64,000 nucleotides of DNA from Pseudofrankia saprophytica (GCF_000235425.2 NZ_KI912266.1:2476305-2540304), one strand, 5' to 3'. Counted from the first letter of the stretch, positions 54,210-63,287 are shown. The notes: generated by a model from the sequence alone, not told the origin. Made by a program: numbers and translations.

Positions 54210-54238
54210 TTGTCCACGTGCCGAGGGGCGTGTATAGT
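54210..54238 (+). promoter_or_regulatory. Promoter of second initiator tRNA
   Basis: TTGTCC (54210-54215), 17-base spacer, TATAGT (54233-54238), tRNA 11 bases on. Confidence 0.65.
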
Positions 54239-54249
54239 TGTCGTAACGA

Positions 54250-54326
54250 CGCGGGGTGGAGCAGCTCGGTAGCTCGCTGGGCTCATAACCCAGAGGTCAC
54301 AGGTTCAAATCCTGTCCCCGCTACCA
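54250..54326 (+). tRNA. Initiator tRNA-fMet (CAT), copy 2
   Basis: Same 74-nt initiator tRNA as at 48668, with one change: G to A at the first T-stem base (54299), converting a G-U into an A-U pair. Here CCA is encoded (54324-54326). A strong terminator follows at 54353. Confidence 0.95.
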
Positions 54327-54352
54327 ACAAAGGACCGGATACGGGTCCCTGC

Positions 54353-54386
54353 AGGAAAAGCCGGCGCAGATGCGCCGGCTTTTCCT
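54353..54386. terminator. Bidirectional terminator after tRNA copy 2
   Basis: A perfect 16-bp stem (AGGAAAAGCCGGCGCA and complement) with a 2-base loop, T-rich on both sides; also serves the convergent aminotransferase gene. Confidence 0.85.
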
Positions 54387-54423
54387 GTTTCTGAAGGCTG
54401 TCCTCCGGGGTGCGCGGGCCGAG

Positions 54424-55845
54424 TCAGCCGGCCGCTCGGGCGAGGTCGGCGCACATGGCGTCCAGGCTCTCCAAGTAACGGTCCACATCGGCGTCGGTGT
54501 GCTGGACGGAGAGGGTCCATTCCTCCTCGCGTCCCGGGGCCATCAGCACGCCGCGGTTGGCGTTGTAGAGCCAGGCGAGCTCGGGCAGCGCCGCGTTCTG
54601 GTGCTCCATGAACGTCGTGTAGTCGCGGATCGGCGCGTCGGTGAAGTGGACGCAGCCCTTCGAGGAGATACCGACCGTGTAGCCGGGGATGCCGTGGCGG
54701 GCGAGGAGCGCGTCGCACCCGGCGATGAGCCGGTCGTTCAGACGGTCGAGATGCGCGTACGCCGCCGGGGTGAGCACGTCGAACAGGCTCGCGCGCGCCG
54801 CCGCCATCGTCAGCGGGTTGCCGTTGTAGGTGCCGACCTGCTTCACCCTCCCGGCCGCCACGACCTCCATGATCTCCTCGGTGGCGCCGATCGCGCCGGA
54901 GGGCAGGCCGCCGCCCAACGCCTTGGCGAGCGTCACCATGTCCGGCGTGACGCCGAACCGCTCGGTAGCGCCGCCGGGCGCGACGCACAGGCCGGTCTTC
55001 ACCTCGTCGAAGATCAGGACGATGCCGAGCCGCCGGGTGAGGTCCCGGACCGCCTCCAGGTAGCCGGGCTCGGGCAGGATGACGCCGAGGTTCATCATCG
55101 CCGCCTCCATGATCACGCAGGCGGGCTTGCGGCCCTCGTCGATGAGCCGCTCGATCCGGCGCTCCATCGCGGCGGCGTCGTTGAACGGCACGGGGACGGT
55201 GAGGTCGATGACCGCCTCCGGGATGCCGGCGCCGTAGCCGAGCGAGTTCATGTCGTCCGCCGGGCCGATGTCGGCGTAGGGGGCGCCGATCGAGACCATC
55301 ACGTAGTCGTGGTGGCCGTGGTACGAGCCGAAGATCTTGACGATGGTCTCCCGGCCGGTGAGCCCGCGCGCGATCCGGATCGCGTCCATCGTCGCCTCGG
55401 AGCCCGAGTTGACGAAGCGCCACCGCGGCAGCCCGAACCGGCGGGCCAGCTCCTCGCTCACCACCACGGCGTCCTCGGTCGGCATCGCGAAGTGGCTGCC
55501 CAACGCGACCCGTTCCGAGACGGCGCGCACGATCGCCGGGTGCGCGTGGCCCTGCACCATCGAGCCGAACGCGTTGTGGAAGTCGGCGTACTCGTTGCCG
55601 TCGACGTCCCAGACCCGCGAGCCGCGCCCGTGGGTCAGGTAGATCGGCCACGGGTCGCGCTCCTGGTACGACGACGGGACGCCGCCGGTCATGGTGCGCA
55701 GCGCGCGCTCGTGCAGCGCGCCGGAGCCGGGGGTGGCCGCCTCCAGCCGCGACTCCTCGCGGCGGGCGAGCTCGGTGGCTCGCTCGGTGAGCGTCGCCGC
55801 CGAGATCCCCGCGGCCTGTTGGTTGCGTGTGTCAGCCGTGGTCAC
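54424..55845 (-). CDS. Class III aminotransferase (glutamate-semialdehyde-mutase-like)
   Basis: 473 residues. PLP-dependent class III fold: NSGSEATMDAIRIARGLTGR, the Asp of LIFDEVKTG, and the PLP Lys of LAKALGGG. The family includes glutamate-1-semialdehyde aminomutase and omega-amino-acid transaminases; the setting beside an amine oxidase and aldehyde dehydrogenase favours an amine or omega-amino-acid transaminase. GTG 55845 has GGAGGG 5 bases upstream. Divergent from an Lrp-type regulator that probably controls it. Confidence 0.88.
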   Translation of the reverse strand: MTTADTRNQQAAGISAATLTERATELARREESRLEAATPGSGALHERALRTMTGGVPSSYQERDPWPIYLTHGRGSRVWDVDGNEYADFHNAFGSMVQGHAHPAIVRAVSERVALGSHFAMPTEDAVVVSEELARRFGLPRWRFVNSGSEATMDAIRIARGLTGRETIVKIFGSYHGHHDYVMVSIGAPYADIGPADDMNSLGYGAGIPEAVIDLTVPVPFNDAAAMERRIERLIDEGRKPACVIMEAAMMNLGVILPEPGYLEAVRDLTRRLGIVLIFDEVKTGLCVAPGGATERFGVTPDMVTLAKALGGGLPSGAIGATEEIMEVVAAGRVKQVGTYNGNPLTMAAARASLFDVLTPAAYAHLDRLNDRLIAGCDALLARHGIPGYTVGISSKGCVHFTDAPIRDYTTFMEHQNAALPELAWLYNANRGVLMAPGREEEWTLSVQHTDADVDRYLESLDAMCADLARAAG

Positions 55846-56003
55846 GGCGGCCCTCCAAGGCTCGCGACGAACAGTTCGATGCTGAAAGCGTAGCCGACTG
55901 TCCGGTCAGCGATGGAATCCGTCGATAGATTCCCCTTTCGTCACCGCATCGTGGTCAGAATCGAGTGGTCATACGATGACGTGCGGCCGGCGAGGAGGAA
56001 ACA

Positions 56004-56492
56004 GTGCAGATGCGCAGGGCGCCGAGTGGTCGTTCCTCGTCCGAGCCCCTGCTGGACGACGTCAACAAGGCGATCATCGAACAGCTCCAGCAGGACGGCC
56101 GGCGGTCGTACGCGGCGATGGCCGCGGCGGTCGGGCTGTCCGAGGCCGCCGTGCGCCAGCGGGTGCAACGGCTGCTCGACGCCGGAATCATGCAGATCGT
56201 CGCGGTCACCGATCCGTTGCGGGTGGGTTTCCGGCGTCAGGCGATGATCGGGGTGCGCGTGACCGGCGACACCAGGGAGGTCGCCAACGCCCTGGCGGAG
56301 CTGCCCGAGGTCGACTACGTCGTGATCACAGCCGGGTCGTTCGACCTGCTGCTGGAGATCGTCGCGGAGGATGACGAGCACCTGATCTCCTTGGTCAACG
56401 ACCACATCAGGGCGCTTCCTCAGGTCAGGGAGACCGAGACGTTCGTCTACCTTCGCCTGGTGAAGCAGACCTACACCTGGGGTGTCCGCTAA
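56004..56492 (+). CDS. Lrp/AsnC family transcriptional regulator
   Basis: 162 residues. Lrp helix-turn-helix (DDVNKAIIEQLQQDGRRSYA, VGLSEAAVRQRVQRL) and the C-terminal RAM ligand domain (VVITAGSFDLLLEIVAEDDE). Such regulators sense amino acids or amines. GTG 56004 has GAGGAGG 5 bases upstream. Divergent gap of 158 bases to the aminotransferase gene. Confidence 0.93.
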   Translation: MQMRRAPSGRSSSEPLLDDVNKAIIEQLQQDGRRSYAAMAAAVGLSEAAVRQRVQRLLDAGIMQIVAVTDPLRVGFRRQAMIGVRVTGDTREVANALAELPEVDYVVITAGSFDLLLEIVAEDDEHLISLVNDHIRALPQVRETETFVYLRLVKQTYTWGVR

Positions 56493-56495
56493 GAC

Positions 56496-56525
56496 GCGGT
56501 CACTCAAAGCGCGGTCACTCAAAGC
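56496..56525 (+). repeat. 15-bp tandem duplication
   Basis: GCGGTCACTCAAAGC occurs twice in perfect tandem (56496-56510, 56511-56525), just after the Lrp stop. Confidence 0.85.
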
Positions 56526-56613
56526 GCCGTCCGGCACGGCGTTGTCCGTTAAGACGCCTTCTACCAGGGCGCCGTCCACGAAGGCTTGGTAACTGTCGGC
56601 CTGACCGCGCTCG

Positions 56614-56883
56614 TCACCGACGGCGGGGCGGGGTGCGCCAGCCGCCGGGACCGGTCGGGTCGATGGTGTCCGCGGCGGCGAGGAGCGCCTGAGCGAGGGC
56701 CCGAGCCTCGGTTGGGCCCAGGTAGGCGACCGCGAGTGTGTCGAACATCGGGGAGACCAGGCGAAGCAGAATGATGGCCCCGTTGTCGCGGCCCGCTGGC
56801 GGTTCCGGCCGGACCGTGATCTCGGAACCGCCGAGGCGGGTCACCATCGTGTCGTCGGCTGGTTCACGTTCGACCTGAGGCAT
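56614..56883 (-). CDS. Small hypothetical protein
   Basis: 89 residues, no recognised family. N-terminal acidic, then a central segment with a hydrophobic core (NGAIILLRLVSPMFDTLAVA, LGPTEARALAQALLAAADTI). Composition is coding-like. ATG 56883 follows GGGGACGG. It may be co-transcribed with nothing; neighbours are in other operons. Confidence 0.5.
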   Translation of the reverse strand: MPQVEREPADDTMVTRLGGSEITVRPEPPAGRDNGAIILLRLVSPMFDTLAVAYLGPTEARALAQALLAAADTIDPTGPGGWRTPPRRR

Positions 56884-57035
56884 GGGCCGTCCCCACTATC
56901 TGGGCCGGCTGACATCCGGCCATCGCGCTCTGTGGGACTCCTGAAACCACCCTCTGGTTGTGCGTCGGTTGACTTTTGCGACTATTCGGCCCCTTCGCCG
57001 GAGATCTCCCGCGGACGACGGGCGGGCAGGAGCCG

Positions 57036-58397
57036 TCAGTGGCCGGTGAGACGGTCCACGGCCTTGCCGAGATGGGACGGCCGGCCGGTGCGGTTCTCGC
57101 GGGCGTCGGACGTCGCGGCGCCGAGACGGCCGACGTTGACGCCGAGCCACCGCAGCGGCTCGGGCTCCCACAGCCGGGCGGGCCGGTTCACCCAGGGAAG
57201 CCTCGTGTTCGGGGTGTCCAGGCCCGCGGCCAGCTCGGCGAGCGTCCGCCCGGCCAGGGCGCTCGCGGCTACGCCGTCGCCGACGTAGCCGCCGCCACTG
57301 CCGAGTCCCGTGGCCGGGTCGAAACGCACCGACGGGGTCCAGTCGCGGGGCACGCCGAGCGGGCCGCCCCAGCGATGGGTGATCTCGGCGCGCGCCGCCG
57401 CGGGGAACAGGGTGCCGAGGGTGCGGCGCAGGTGCTCGAAGACGGCGTCCTCATGGTCGAAGGACGGCCTGACCCGCGAGCCGAGGTGGTAGGGCGCCCC
57501 CCGGCCGCCCAGCACGATGCGCCCGTCGGCGGTGCGCTGGGCGTAGATGATCAGTCGGCGGGCGTCGTTCAGCGTGAACCGTTCCCGCCAGCCGATCTCG
57601 TCCCAGGCCGCGGCCGGCAGCGGTTCGGTCGCGATGACCAGCGAGTAGACGGGCACGAGCTCGCGGCGGTGACCGGAGAACCGGGGCGTCCATGCCTCGG
57701 TCGCCCGGATCACGACGTCGGCCCGGACGGTGCCACCGTCGAGCTCGACCTGCCCGGGGCTGATCGCGCGGGCGGCCGAGTGCTCGAAGATCGTCACGCC
57801 GCGCCGTTCGACCGCGTCCGCCAGCCCCCTGACCAGCTTCCCGGGTGACAGGGCGGCGCACTCCGGGTCGAACACGCCGCCGAGCGCGCCCGGGATGCGC
57901 ACCCGCTGGGCCACCTGGTCGGCGGTCAGCCAGCCGCCGCCTCCGGCGCGCAGCCTCGCCTCCTGCGCGGGCGTGGTGGCCAGGCACAGGTAGCCGTCCT
58001 TGGCGAAGTCGCAGTCGATGCCCTCGGCGGCGGCGACCGCGCCGACCTGGTCGACGGTGGCGGCCAGCGCCGGGCGCATCTGGTCGGCGATCGAGGCGAC
58101 CGGGAACAGCGCCGAGCACCAGCCGCCGTTGCGGCCGGACGCGCCGAACCCGGCGACCTCGCTCTCGACCACGACCACGCGCTTCTCCGGGGCGAGCGCG
58201 GCCAGATGGTACGCGGTCCACAGCCCGGTGAAGCCGGCGCCGACGACGCAGACGTCGGCGCGCAGGTCGCCGCGTACGGGCGGCCGTGGCGTCACGGGCG
58301 CCAGGAGCTGGTCGGTCCACAGCGAGGCCGGCAGCGCCGTCGACGGGCGCGCCGGGCGGCGGCGTATCCGCTGGAGGATCCGAGCCGCGTCAGCCAC
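57036..58397 (-). CDS. FAD-dependent amine/amino-acid oxidase (DAO family)
   Basis: 453 residues. FAD-binding motif VCVVGAGFTGLWTAYHLAAL (about 48-67), the ASGRNGGWCSALFP segment that is typical of gamma-glutamylputrescine oxidase-like and related DAO enzymes, and a C-terminal GGGYVGDGVAASALAGRTLA. Oxidises a primary or secondary amine to an aldehyde. GTG 58397. Divergent from the aldehyde dehydrogenase gene, whose product would take the aldehyde. Confidence 0.88.
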   Translation of the reverse strand: MADAARILQRIRRRPARPSTALPASLWTDQLLAPVTPRPPVRGDLRADVCVVGAGFTGLWTAYHLAALAPEKRVVVVESEVAGFGASGRNGGWCSALFPVASIADQMRPALAATVDQVGAVAAAEGIDCDFAKDGYLCLATTPAQEARLRAGGGGWLTADQVAQRVRIPGALGGVFDPECAALSPGKLVRGLADAVERRGVTIFEHSAARAISPGQVELDGGTVRADVVIRATEAWTPRFSGHRRELVPVYSLVIATEPLPAAAWDEIGWRERFTLNDARRLIIYAQRTADGRIVLGGRGAPYHLGSRVRPSFDHEDAVFEHLRRTLGTLFPAAARAEITHRWGGPLGVPRDWTPSVRFDPATGLGSGGGYVGDGVAASALAGRTLAELAAGLDTPNTRLPWVNRPARLWEPEPLRWLGVNVGRLGAATSDARENRTGRPSHLGKAVDRLTGH

Positions 58398-58826
58398 CTG
58401 CCCTGCCTACCCTTCGAAACGGGACACGCACCGGATTCCGTCCGGCCGGCACGGCCGAGCGGAGGTGCGATCCGTGTTCTACCTCGGAACCCCGACGCCT
58501 TGGCGCGGCGGGACCGGCGGCGGCCGCGGCCACCTTCTCGCGCGGGCCGTTCGCCATCGTGTCTCGACGACCTTCGGCCAGGTGGAGACCCTCGGCCATC
58601 TGGCGGGCGACGTGCTCGGCGACCTCTATCCGAGCGCGGTATCCGTGCCCTACTCTGCGGTCAACTGTCGTCTTCGACCGTACTTGCCCGGTCCGAAGAC
58701 GGCATCCGTAGGTCCGTCACGTTCTCGCACCGCGCGGCCACGTGCCGGAAACCGGAATGTGGTGGAGTCTGAGCCCAGCGGGTGTGGGGACCGCGGTGGG
58801 CTGACGTCGGGGATGGGAGCGGGCGG
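58398..58826. other. Intergenic region between oxidase and dehydrogenase
   Basis: A 429-base gap. A weak frame from GTG 58474 to 58842 (starting VFYLGTPTPWRGG) has GGAGG 8 bases upstream but overlaps the dehydrogenase start and lacks convincing composition; I do not call it. No repeats noted. Confidence 0.3.
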
Positions 58827-60257
58827 ATGGGCACGGTTCTGAGCAACTTCATCGGCGGCGAGCACGTGCCGGCGGCCGACGGCCGAACGATGCCGATCGT
58901 CGACCCGTCGACCGGCGAGCCGTACGCCGAGGCGCCGCTCTCGGGCGCCGCCGACATCGACCGGGCCGTCACCACGGCGGCCGGCGCGTTCGAGTCGTGG
59001 CGGGACGCGACGCCGAGCGAGCGCGCCCGCGCCCTGCTCAGGCTCGCCGACGCGATCGAGGAGCGGGCGGACGACATCGTCGCGGCCGAAAGCCGCAACA
59101 CGGGCAAGCCAGTCCAGCTCACCCTGGACGAGGAGATCCCGCCGTCGGCCGACCAGGTCCGGTTCTTCGCCGGCGCCGCGCGGCTGCTGGAGGGCCGCGC
59201 CGCCGGGGAGTACCTGGCGGGGCACACCAGCTACGTGCGGCGCGAGCCGATCGGGGTCTGCGGCCAGGTCACCCCCTGGAACTACCCCTTCATGATGGCG
59301 ATCTGGAAGATCGCCCCCGCGCTCGCGGCCGGCAACACGGTGGTGCTCAAGCCGTCGGACACCACCCCGGCGAGCAGCCTGCTGCTGGCCGAGATCGCCG
59401 CCGAGTTCCTGCCGCCGGGCGTGCTGAACGTCGTCTGCGGTGACCGTGACTCCGGGCGGGCCCTTGTCTCACACAAGGTGCCGGCGATGGTCTCGGTGAC
59501 CGGCAGCGTCCGTGCCGGCATGGAGGTCGCCAAGGCCGCGGCGGACGACCTCAAGCGGGTGCATCTGGAACTCGGCGGCAAGGCGCCGGTCGTGGTGTTC
59601 GACGACGTCGACGCGGCGCGGGTGGCGGAGGGGATCGCCGGCGCCGGCTACTTCAACGCTGGCCAGGACTGCACGGCGGCCACGAGGGTGCTGGCCGCGC
59701 CCGGTATCTACGACGACCTCGTCGCGGCGCTCGGCGAGGCCGCCCGCGCCACCCGCATCGGCCCGCCGTCGGACCTCGAGGCCGCCGTCGGGCCGCTCAA
59801 CAACGCGAACCAGCTCGCGCGGGTGAGCGGGTTCGTCCAGCGGGCGCCCGCGCACACCGAGGTCGTGGCGGGTGGCGTGGCGGTCGATGGTCCGGGGTAC
59901 TTCTACCCACCCACGGTCGTTGCCGGCGTGCGCCAGGACGACGAGCTCGCCCAGCAGGAGGTATTCGGGCCGGTCGTGACCGTGCAGCGGTTCTCGGACG
60001 AGGACGAGGCGGTTCGATGGGCCAACGGTGTCGAGTACGGGCTGGCGTCCAGCGTGTGGACGTCCGACCATGGACGCGCCATGCGGGTCACCCGTCGCCT
60101 CGACTTCGGCTGTGTGTGGGTGAACACGCACATCCCGATCGTCGCGGAGATGCCGCACGGCGGTTTCAAGAAGAGCGGTTACGGCAAGGATCTCTCGATC
60201 TACGGGCTCGAGGACTACACGCGGATCAAGCACGTCATGCATAACCTCGAGTTCTAG
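58827..60257 (+). CDS. NAD(P)-dependent aldehyde dehydrogenase (aminobutyraldehyde type)
   Basis: 476 residues. Catalytic Glu in LELGGKAP, catalytic Cys in NAGQDCTAATR, CGQVTPWNYPFMM, and the C-terminal PHGGFKKSGYGKD. Closest in feel to gamma-aminobutyraldehyde/betaine-aldehyde dehydrogenases. GGGAG lies 7 bases before the ATG 58827. It probably oxidises aldehydes from the neighbouring oxidase and transaminase. Substrate inferred. Confidence 0.9.
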   Translation: MGTVLSNFIGGEHVPAADGRTMPIVDPSTGEPYAEAPLSGAADIDRAVTTAAGAFESWRDATPSERARALLRLADAIEERADDIVAAESRNTGKPVQLTLDEEIPPSADQVRFFAGAARLLEGRAAGEYLAGHTSYVRREPIGVCGQVTPWNYPFMMAIWKIAPALAAGNTVVLKPSDTTPASSLLLAEIAAEFLPPGVLNVVCGDRDSGRALVSHKVPAMVSVTGSVRAGMEVAKAAADDLKRVHLELGGKAPVVVFDDVDAARVAEGIAGAGYFNAGQDCTAATRVLAAPGIYDDLVAALGEAARATRIGPPSDLEAAVGPLNNANQLARVSGFVQRAPAHTEVVAGGVAVDGPGYFYPPTVVAGVRQDDELAQQEVFGPVVTVQRFSDEDEAVRWANGVEYGLASSVWTSDHGRAMRVTRRLDFGCVWVNTHIPIVAEMPHGGFKKSGYGKDLSIYGLEDYTRIKHVMHNLEF

Positions 60258-60378
60258 GCCTCGCGGAGGCTCTACCCCAGGGTCCGCGAGCGGCGTCGGC
60301 GCGGTGTCGGCGGAGGGCGCGGTCTGCTCCTCCCGCGTACCTCCGTCAGCCCTCAGGGGCACGGAGGCGGTGGTCGCG

Positions 60379-61455
60379 ATGCGGGCAGGTAGCACGGCCG
60401 GCTCGGAGGGACGTGGGGAGCGAACAGGCCGGCGGTCGCATCGGTTCGTCACGGTGCACGGCTATCGCCGCGCCTACCTGCGCGCCGGGCGCGGCCCGGC
60501 CGTGCTGCTCATCCACGGCATCGGAGACAGTTCGGCGACCTGGGAGCCGGTGCTGTCCAGGCTCGCCCGCCGGCACACGGTCATCGCGCCCGACCTGCTC
60601 GGCCACGGCCTTTCCGACAAACCGCGCGGCGACTACTCCCTCGGCGGGTTTGCCTGCGGGATGCGCGACCTGTTGTCCGTGCTGGGCATCGAGCGGGTGA
60701 CGGTGGTGGGTCACTCGCTGGGCGGCGGCGTGGCCATGCAGTTCGCCTACCAGTTCCCCGAGCGCTGCGAGCGGCTGGTGCTGGTCGGTACCGGCGGCGT
60801 CGGGCCCCAGTTGCACCTTGCCCTGCGGCTGGCGGCCATGCCGGGCGGGGAGGCGCTGCTTTCGCTGCTTCGGCTGCCCCCGGCCCGCCTCGCTGGCCGG
60901 GGCTTGTTCGGTGCGCTCAGTCTGCTGGGGGCCGACCTCGGCCGGGACGCGGCCGATCTCGGCCGGCTGTTCGACGCACTGACCGTGCCTGGCGCGCGGG
61001 CGGCGTTCCTGCGCACGCTACGGGCCGCCGCGGACTCCCGCGGCCAGGCGATCACGATGCTCGACCGCTGCTACCTGGCGCAGGGGATGCCGACGCTGAT
61101 CATCTGGGGCGAGCATGATGCTGTGATTCCTGTCACGCATGCCCGGATCGCCCATGAGGCCATGCCAGGAAGCCGGCTGGAGATCTTCCCCGACGCCGGC
61201 CACTTCCCGCACCACACCGACCCCGCCCGGTTCCAGGCCGTCCTGGAGGACTTCCTGGCCACCACTCGTCCAGCGAGCCACTCGGCCCGCAAATGGCGCG
61301 CGCTGCTGCGCTCGCGCTCCCTGCCGCCCGATGAGCCCCTCGCGGGTGAGATCAGGGTGGCACCGTCCTCGCCACCTGGCCGGGGCGCGGGCGGCAACCA
61401 TGCCGCGAGGCGCGAACCTTCCGGGCCGTCGGGACGTTTCTTCAATGCTGGGTGA
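60379..61455 (+). CDS. Alpha/beta-hydrolase fold protein
   Basis: 358 residues (from ATG 60379). HGIGDSSATWEPV oxyanion turn, nucleophile elbow GHSLGGG, catalytic Asp near GEHDAVIP and His in GHFPHH. The C-terminal 60 residues are disordered and basic. GGAGG lies 11 bases before the ATG; GTG 60304 is an alternative. Esterase or C-C hydrolase; substrate unknown. Confidence 0.85.
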   Translation: MRAGSTAGSEGRGERTGRRSHRFVTVHGYRRAYLRAGRGPAVLLIHGIGDSSATWEPVLSRLARRHTVIAPDLLGHGLSDKPRGDYSLGGFACGMRDLLSVLGIERVTVVGHSLGGGVAMQFAYQFPERCERLVLVGTGGVGPQLHLALRLAAMPGGEALLSLLRLPPARLAGRGLFGALSLLGADLGRDAADLGRLFDALTVPGARAAFLRTLRAAADSRGQAITMLDRCYLAQGMPTLIIWGEHDAVIPVTHARIAHEAMPGSRLEIFPDAGHFPHHTDPARFQAVLEDFLATTRPASHSARKWRALLRSRSLPPDEPLAGEIRVAPSSPPGRGAGGNHAARREPSGPSGRFFNAG

Positions 61456-61896
61456 GTCGGCGCCTGGACGAACGCCATGTCTGTCTGAAGGCGCCGCGGC
61501 GGTTTTCGACGGCGGCGGCGAGCGGGACGGCGGTGACCAAAGAAAAGTGGATCATGCGTCATCCGGGCGGCGGCGACATGCGCGTCCGAACGGGTCGCAT
61601 CGTGCGGCCCCAGCCGTATCGGGCGCCGTGCACCGGTCAGTGCCGAGTCGTCCACGATGGTCGACTGCTCGTAACGCCACGGTCCGTGACAAGCGGCACG
61701 GGTAAGTTCCACATTTAGTCTCCAGGAAGCGCTACCGTAGAGTTAGACCCGTCGGCCACCGGCAATCTGACCAATGTTGGTGGCCAGTCCCGGCGGCAAG
61801 GCTGGTGACGAGACTGGTGACGAGGCACTGCGTGAGCTGCCTTGTTCGCCGAAGGGGTCATGTGGACACCCCGATGGACTATTCGGAGGTCGATCC
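61456..61896. other. Intergenic region, no gene seen
   Basis: A 441-base gap. Frames are short or Arg/Ala-rich. A possible sigma-A -10 (TACCGT or TAGAGT) lies at about 61733-61742 upstream of the 67-aa gene. Confidence 0.3.
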
Positions 61897-62100
61897 TTGG
61901 CACGCCGTGCACGTCTCAGCTGGCCGGATGAACGCCGGGGGGCCAGCGATGTTGTGGTGACGCGGTTCGATCCGGGCCGCGGCTGGACCCTCGAGCAGGC
62001 TCGTGACCTGGTCCGGCAGGGTTACTCGGTGGATAACGTCGCGCAGCGGACTGGCTTTCCGTCGCAGATGTTGAAAGTTGCGGTCGCCGACGACGACTGA
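61897..62100 (+). CDS. Small conserved-looking 67-aa protein
   Basis: 67 residues from a TTG start with GGAGG 7 bases upstream. The C-terminal half (TLEQARDLVRQGYSVDNVAQ, TGFPSQMLKVAVADDD) looks like a short helical domain with a helix-turn-helix feel. No family recognised. Other in-frame starts (GTG 61954 or 61957) would give a 47-48-aa protein. Confidence 0.55.
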   Translation: MARRARLSWPDERRGASDVVVTRFDPGRGWTLEQARDLVRQGYSVDNVAQRTGFPSQMLKVAVADDD

Positions 62101-62507
62101 ACCTAACCCGCCAGTTCGCTAACCTCGCGATCGCGGACCTCCCCGATCGCTTACCTGTCAGATCTGCTTCGCAGATCCGGCAGGGACCCTGTCGCCGATC
62201 GGGCGGGAACTTCGGGCTTCGTCGATCCGGCGGGAACCTGGCTTCGCCGATCCGGCGGTCGCCCCGCCGGCGATTCGCCGGCCTCGAGCCGGGACACCTC
62301 GCGTACCGGCGGATCCGCTGTCGTTGTTCGCGGGTTGCGCCCGCGCCGTGACGCCGCCGGATTTCGGCGCGCCGGCCGTCGCCGTCGTCGCATTGCTGAC
62401 AGGTGCCGGCCAATTCTGTACGGCAATGTCCGCTTCATTTCGCCGCGGCGCCAGCCTGACCACCGCACGGCCCCCGCCCGGGGCCCAAGGGGCCCAGCGC
62501 CGAGGCG
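62101..62507. repeat. GC-rich intergenic region with hairpin and degenerate repeats
   Basis: A perfect 7-bp hairpin GATCTGC-TTC-GCAGATC lies at 62161-62177. It is followed by 3-4 degenerate units of about 25-27 bases based on GATCCGGCGGGAACCTG and GCTTCGCC (to about 62260). No gene seen. Confidence 0.5.
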
Positions 62508-63287
62508 TCAGGTGGCGCGGCCGGTCGTGGCGGCCACGAGACGGTCGACGTAGTCCGAGTAGACGGCGTCCAGGCCATAGCCGAGCAGCCGGGCGAGCGT
62601 GGTCGGGCGCTGCGCGTCCCAGCCGAAGGCGAGCAGGCCGTGGTCGTGCAGGACCTGGGCCATCGGGGCGGTGGGCGCCACCCACTCCCGGGAACGCAGG
62701 TTCAACGCGGCCACCCCGGCGGCGCGTAGCTCGTGGGCATAGCGACCTATCCCGCCGGCGTCCCGGATCTCGCGCATCGAGGTGGAGTTGACCAGGCGCA
62801 CATCTGGGTCGAGCTCGCGCCAGACGCGCAGGCTGCCCAACGGGCCGCAGAGCCACAGCCGCCGCGGCGCGTCCGCGCCGGCCGCCCGCGCCACGGCGAG
62901 CACCGCGGCCACGGTCGCGTCGGCCGCCCTGCCCGCCGGCGTCTTCACGTCCAGGCTGAACTCGAAGCCGGTGCCGAGCGTCCGGTAGAACGCGGACAGC
63001 GTCGGCAGCCAGCTCGGCAGCGCGTCGGCGGGCAGCGCCGTCACGTCGCGCCGCAGCCTCGGCGGCCCGAACGCCTGGTCGTGATGGAGCACCGGCACTC
63101 CATCGGCGGCGAGCCAGGCGTCCGACTCCAGCCCGGTCGCCCCGCGAGCCAGCGCGCGGGTGAAGGCGGGCAGGGTGTTCTCCCGCTGGTACCACCCGGG
63201 CGCCCCCCGGTGCGCGAAGCCGATCGGCCCGCGCCGGGCGGCCGGCTCCGGCCGGGCGTCCTGGCCGTCCATGGCGTCACCGTCCAC
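62508..63287 (-). CDS. Glycerophosphodiester phosphodiesterase family protein
   Basis: 259 residues. GDPD motifs: HRGAPGWYQRENTLPAF (His-Arg-Gly and Glu-Asn), LESDAWLAADGVPVLHHD (metal and catalytic acids) and a later FSLDVKT. It hydrolyses glycerophosphodiesters to glycerol 3-phosphate and an alcohol, from phospholipid turnover. GTG 63287 or ATG 63272. Divergent content on neither side. Confidence 0.9.
   Translation of the reverse strand: MDGDAMDGQDARPEPAARRGPIGFAHRGAPGWYQRENTLPAFTRALARGATGLESDAWLAADGVPVLHHDQAFGPPRLRRDVTALPADALPSWLPTLSAFYRTLGTGFEFSLDVKTPAGRAADATVAAVLAVARAAGADAPRRLWLCGPLGSLRVWRELDPDVRLVNSTSMREIRDAGGIGRYAHELRAAGVAALNLRSREWVAPTAPMAQVLHDHGLLAFGWDAQRPTTLARLLGYGLDAVYSDYVDRLVAATTGRAT

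Noticed and set aside
48665-54324. Phage or integrative element bounded by tRNA genes
   Set aside because: No integrase, excisionase, phage or conjugation gene inside; the repeat is the full tRNA rather than a short 3' att core.
58474-58842. Frame starting VFYLGTPTPWRGG with a fair ribosome site
   Set aside because: It overlaps the aldehyde dehydrogenase start and its composition is not convincingly coding.
61452-61718. 88-codon plus-strand frame after the hydrolase gene
   Set aside because: No ribosome site and shadow-like composition.
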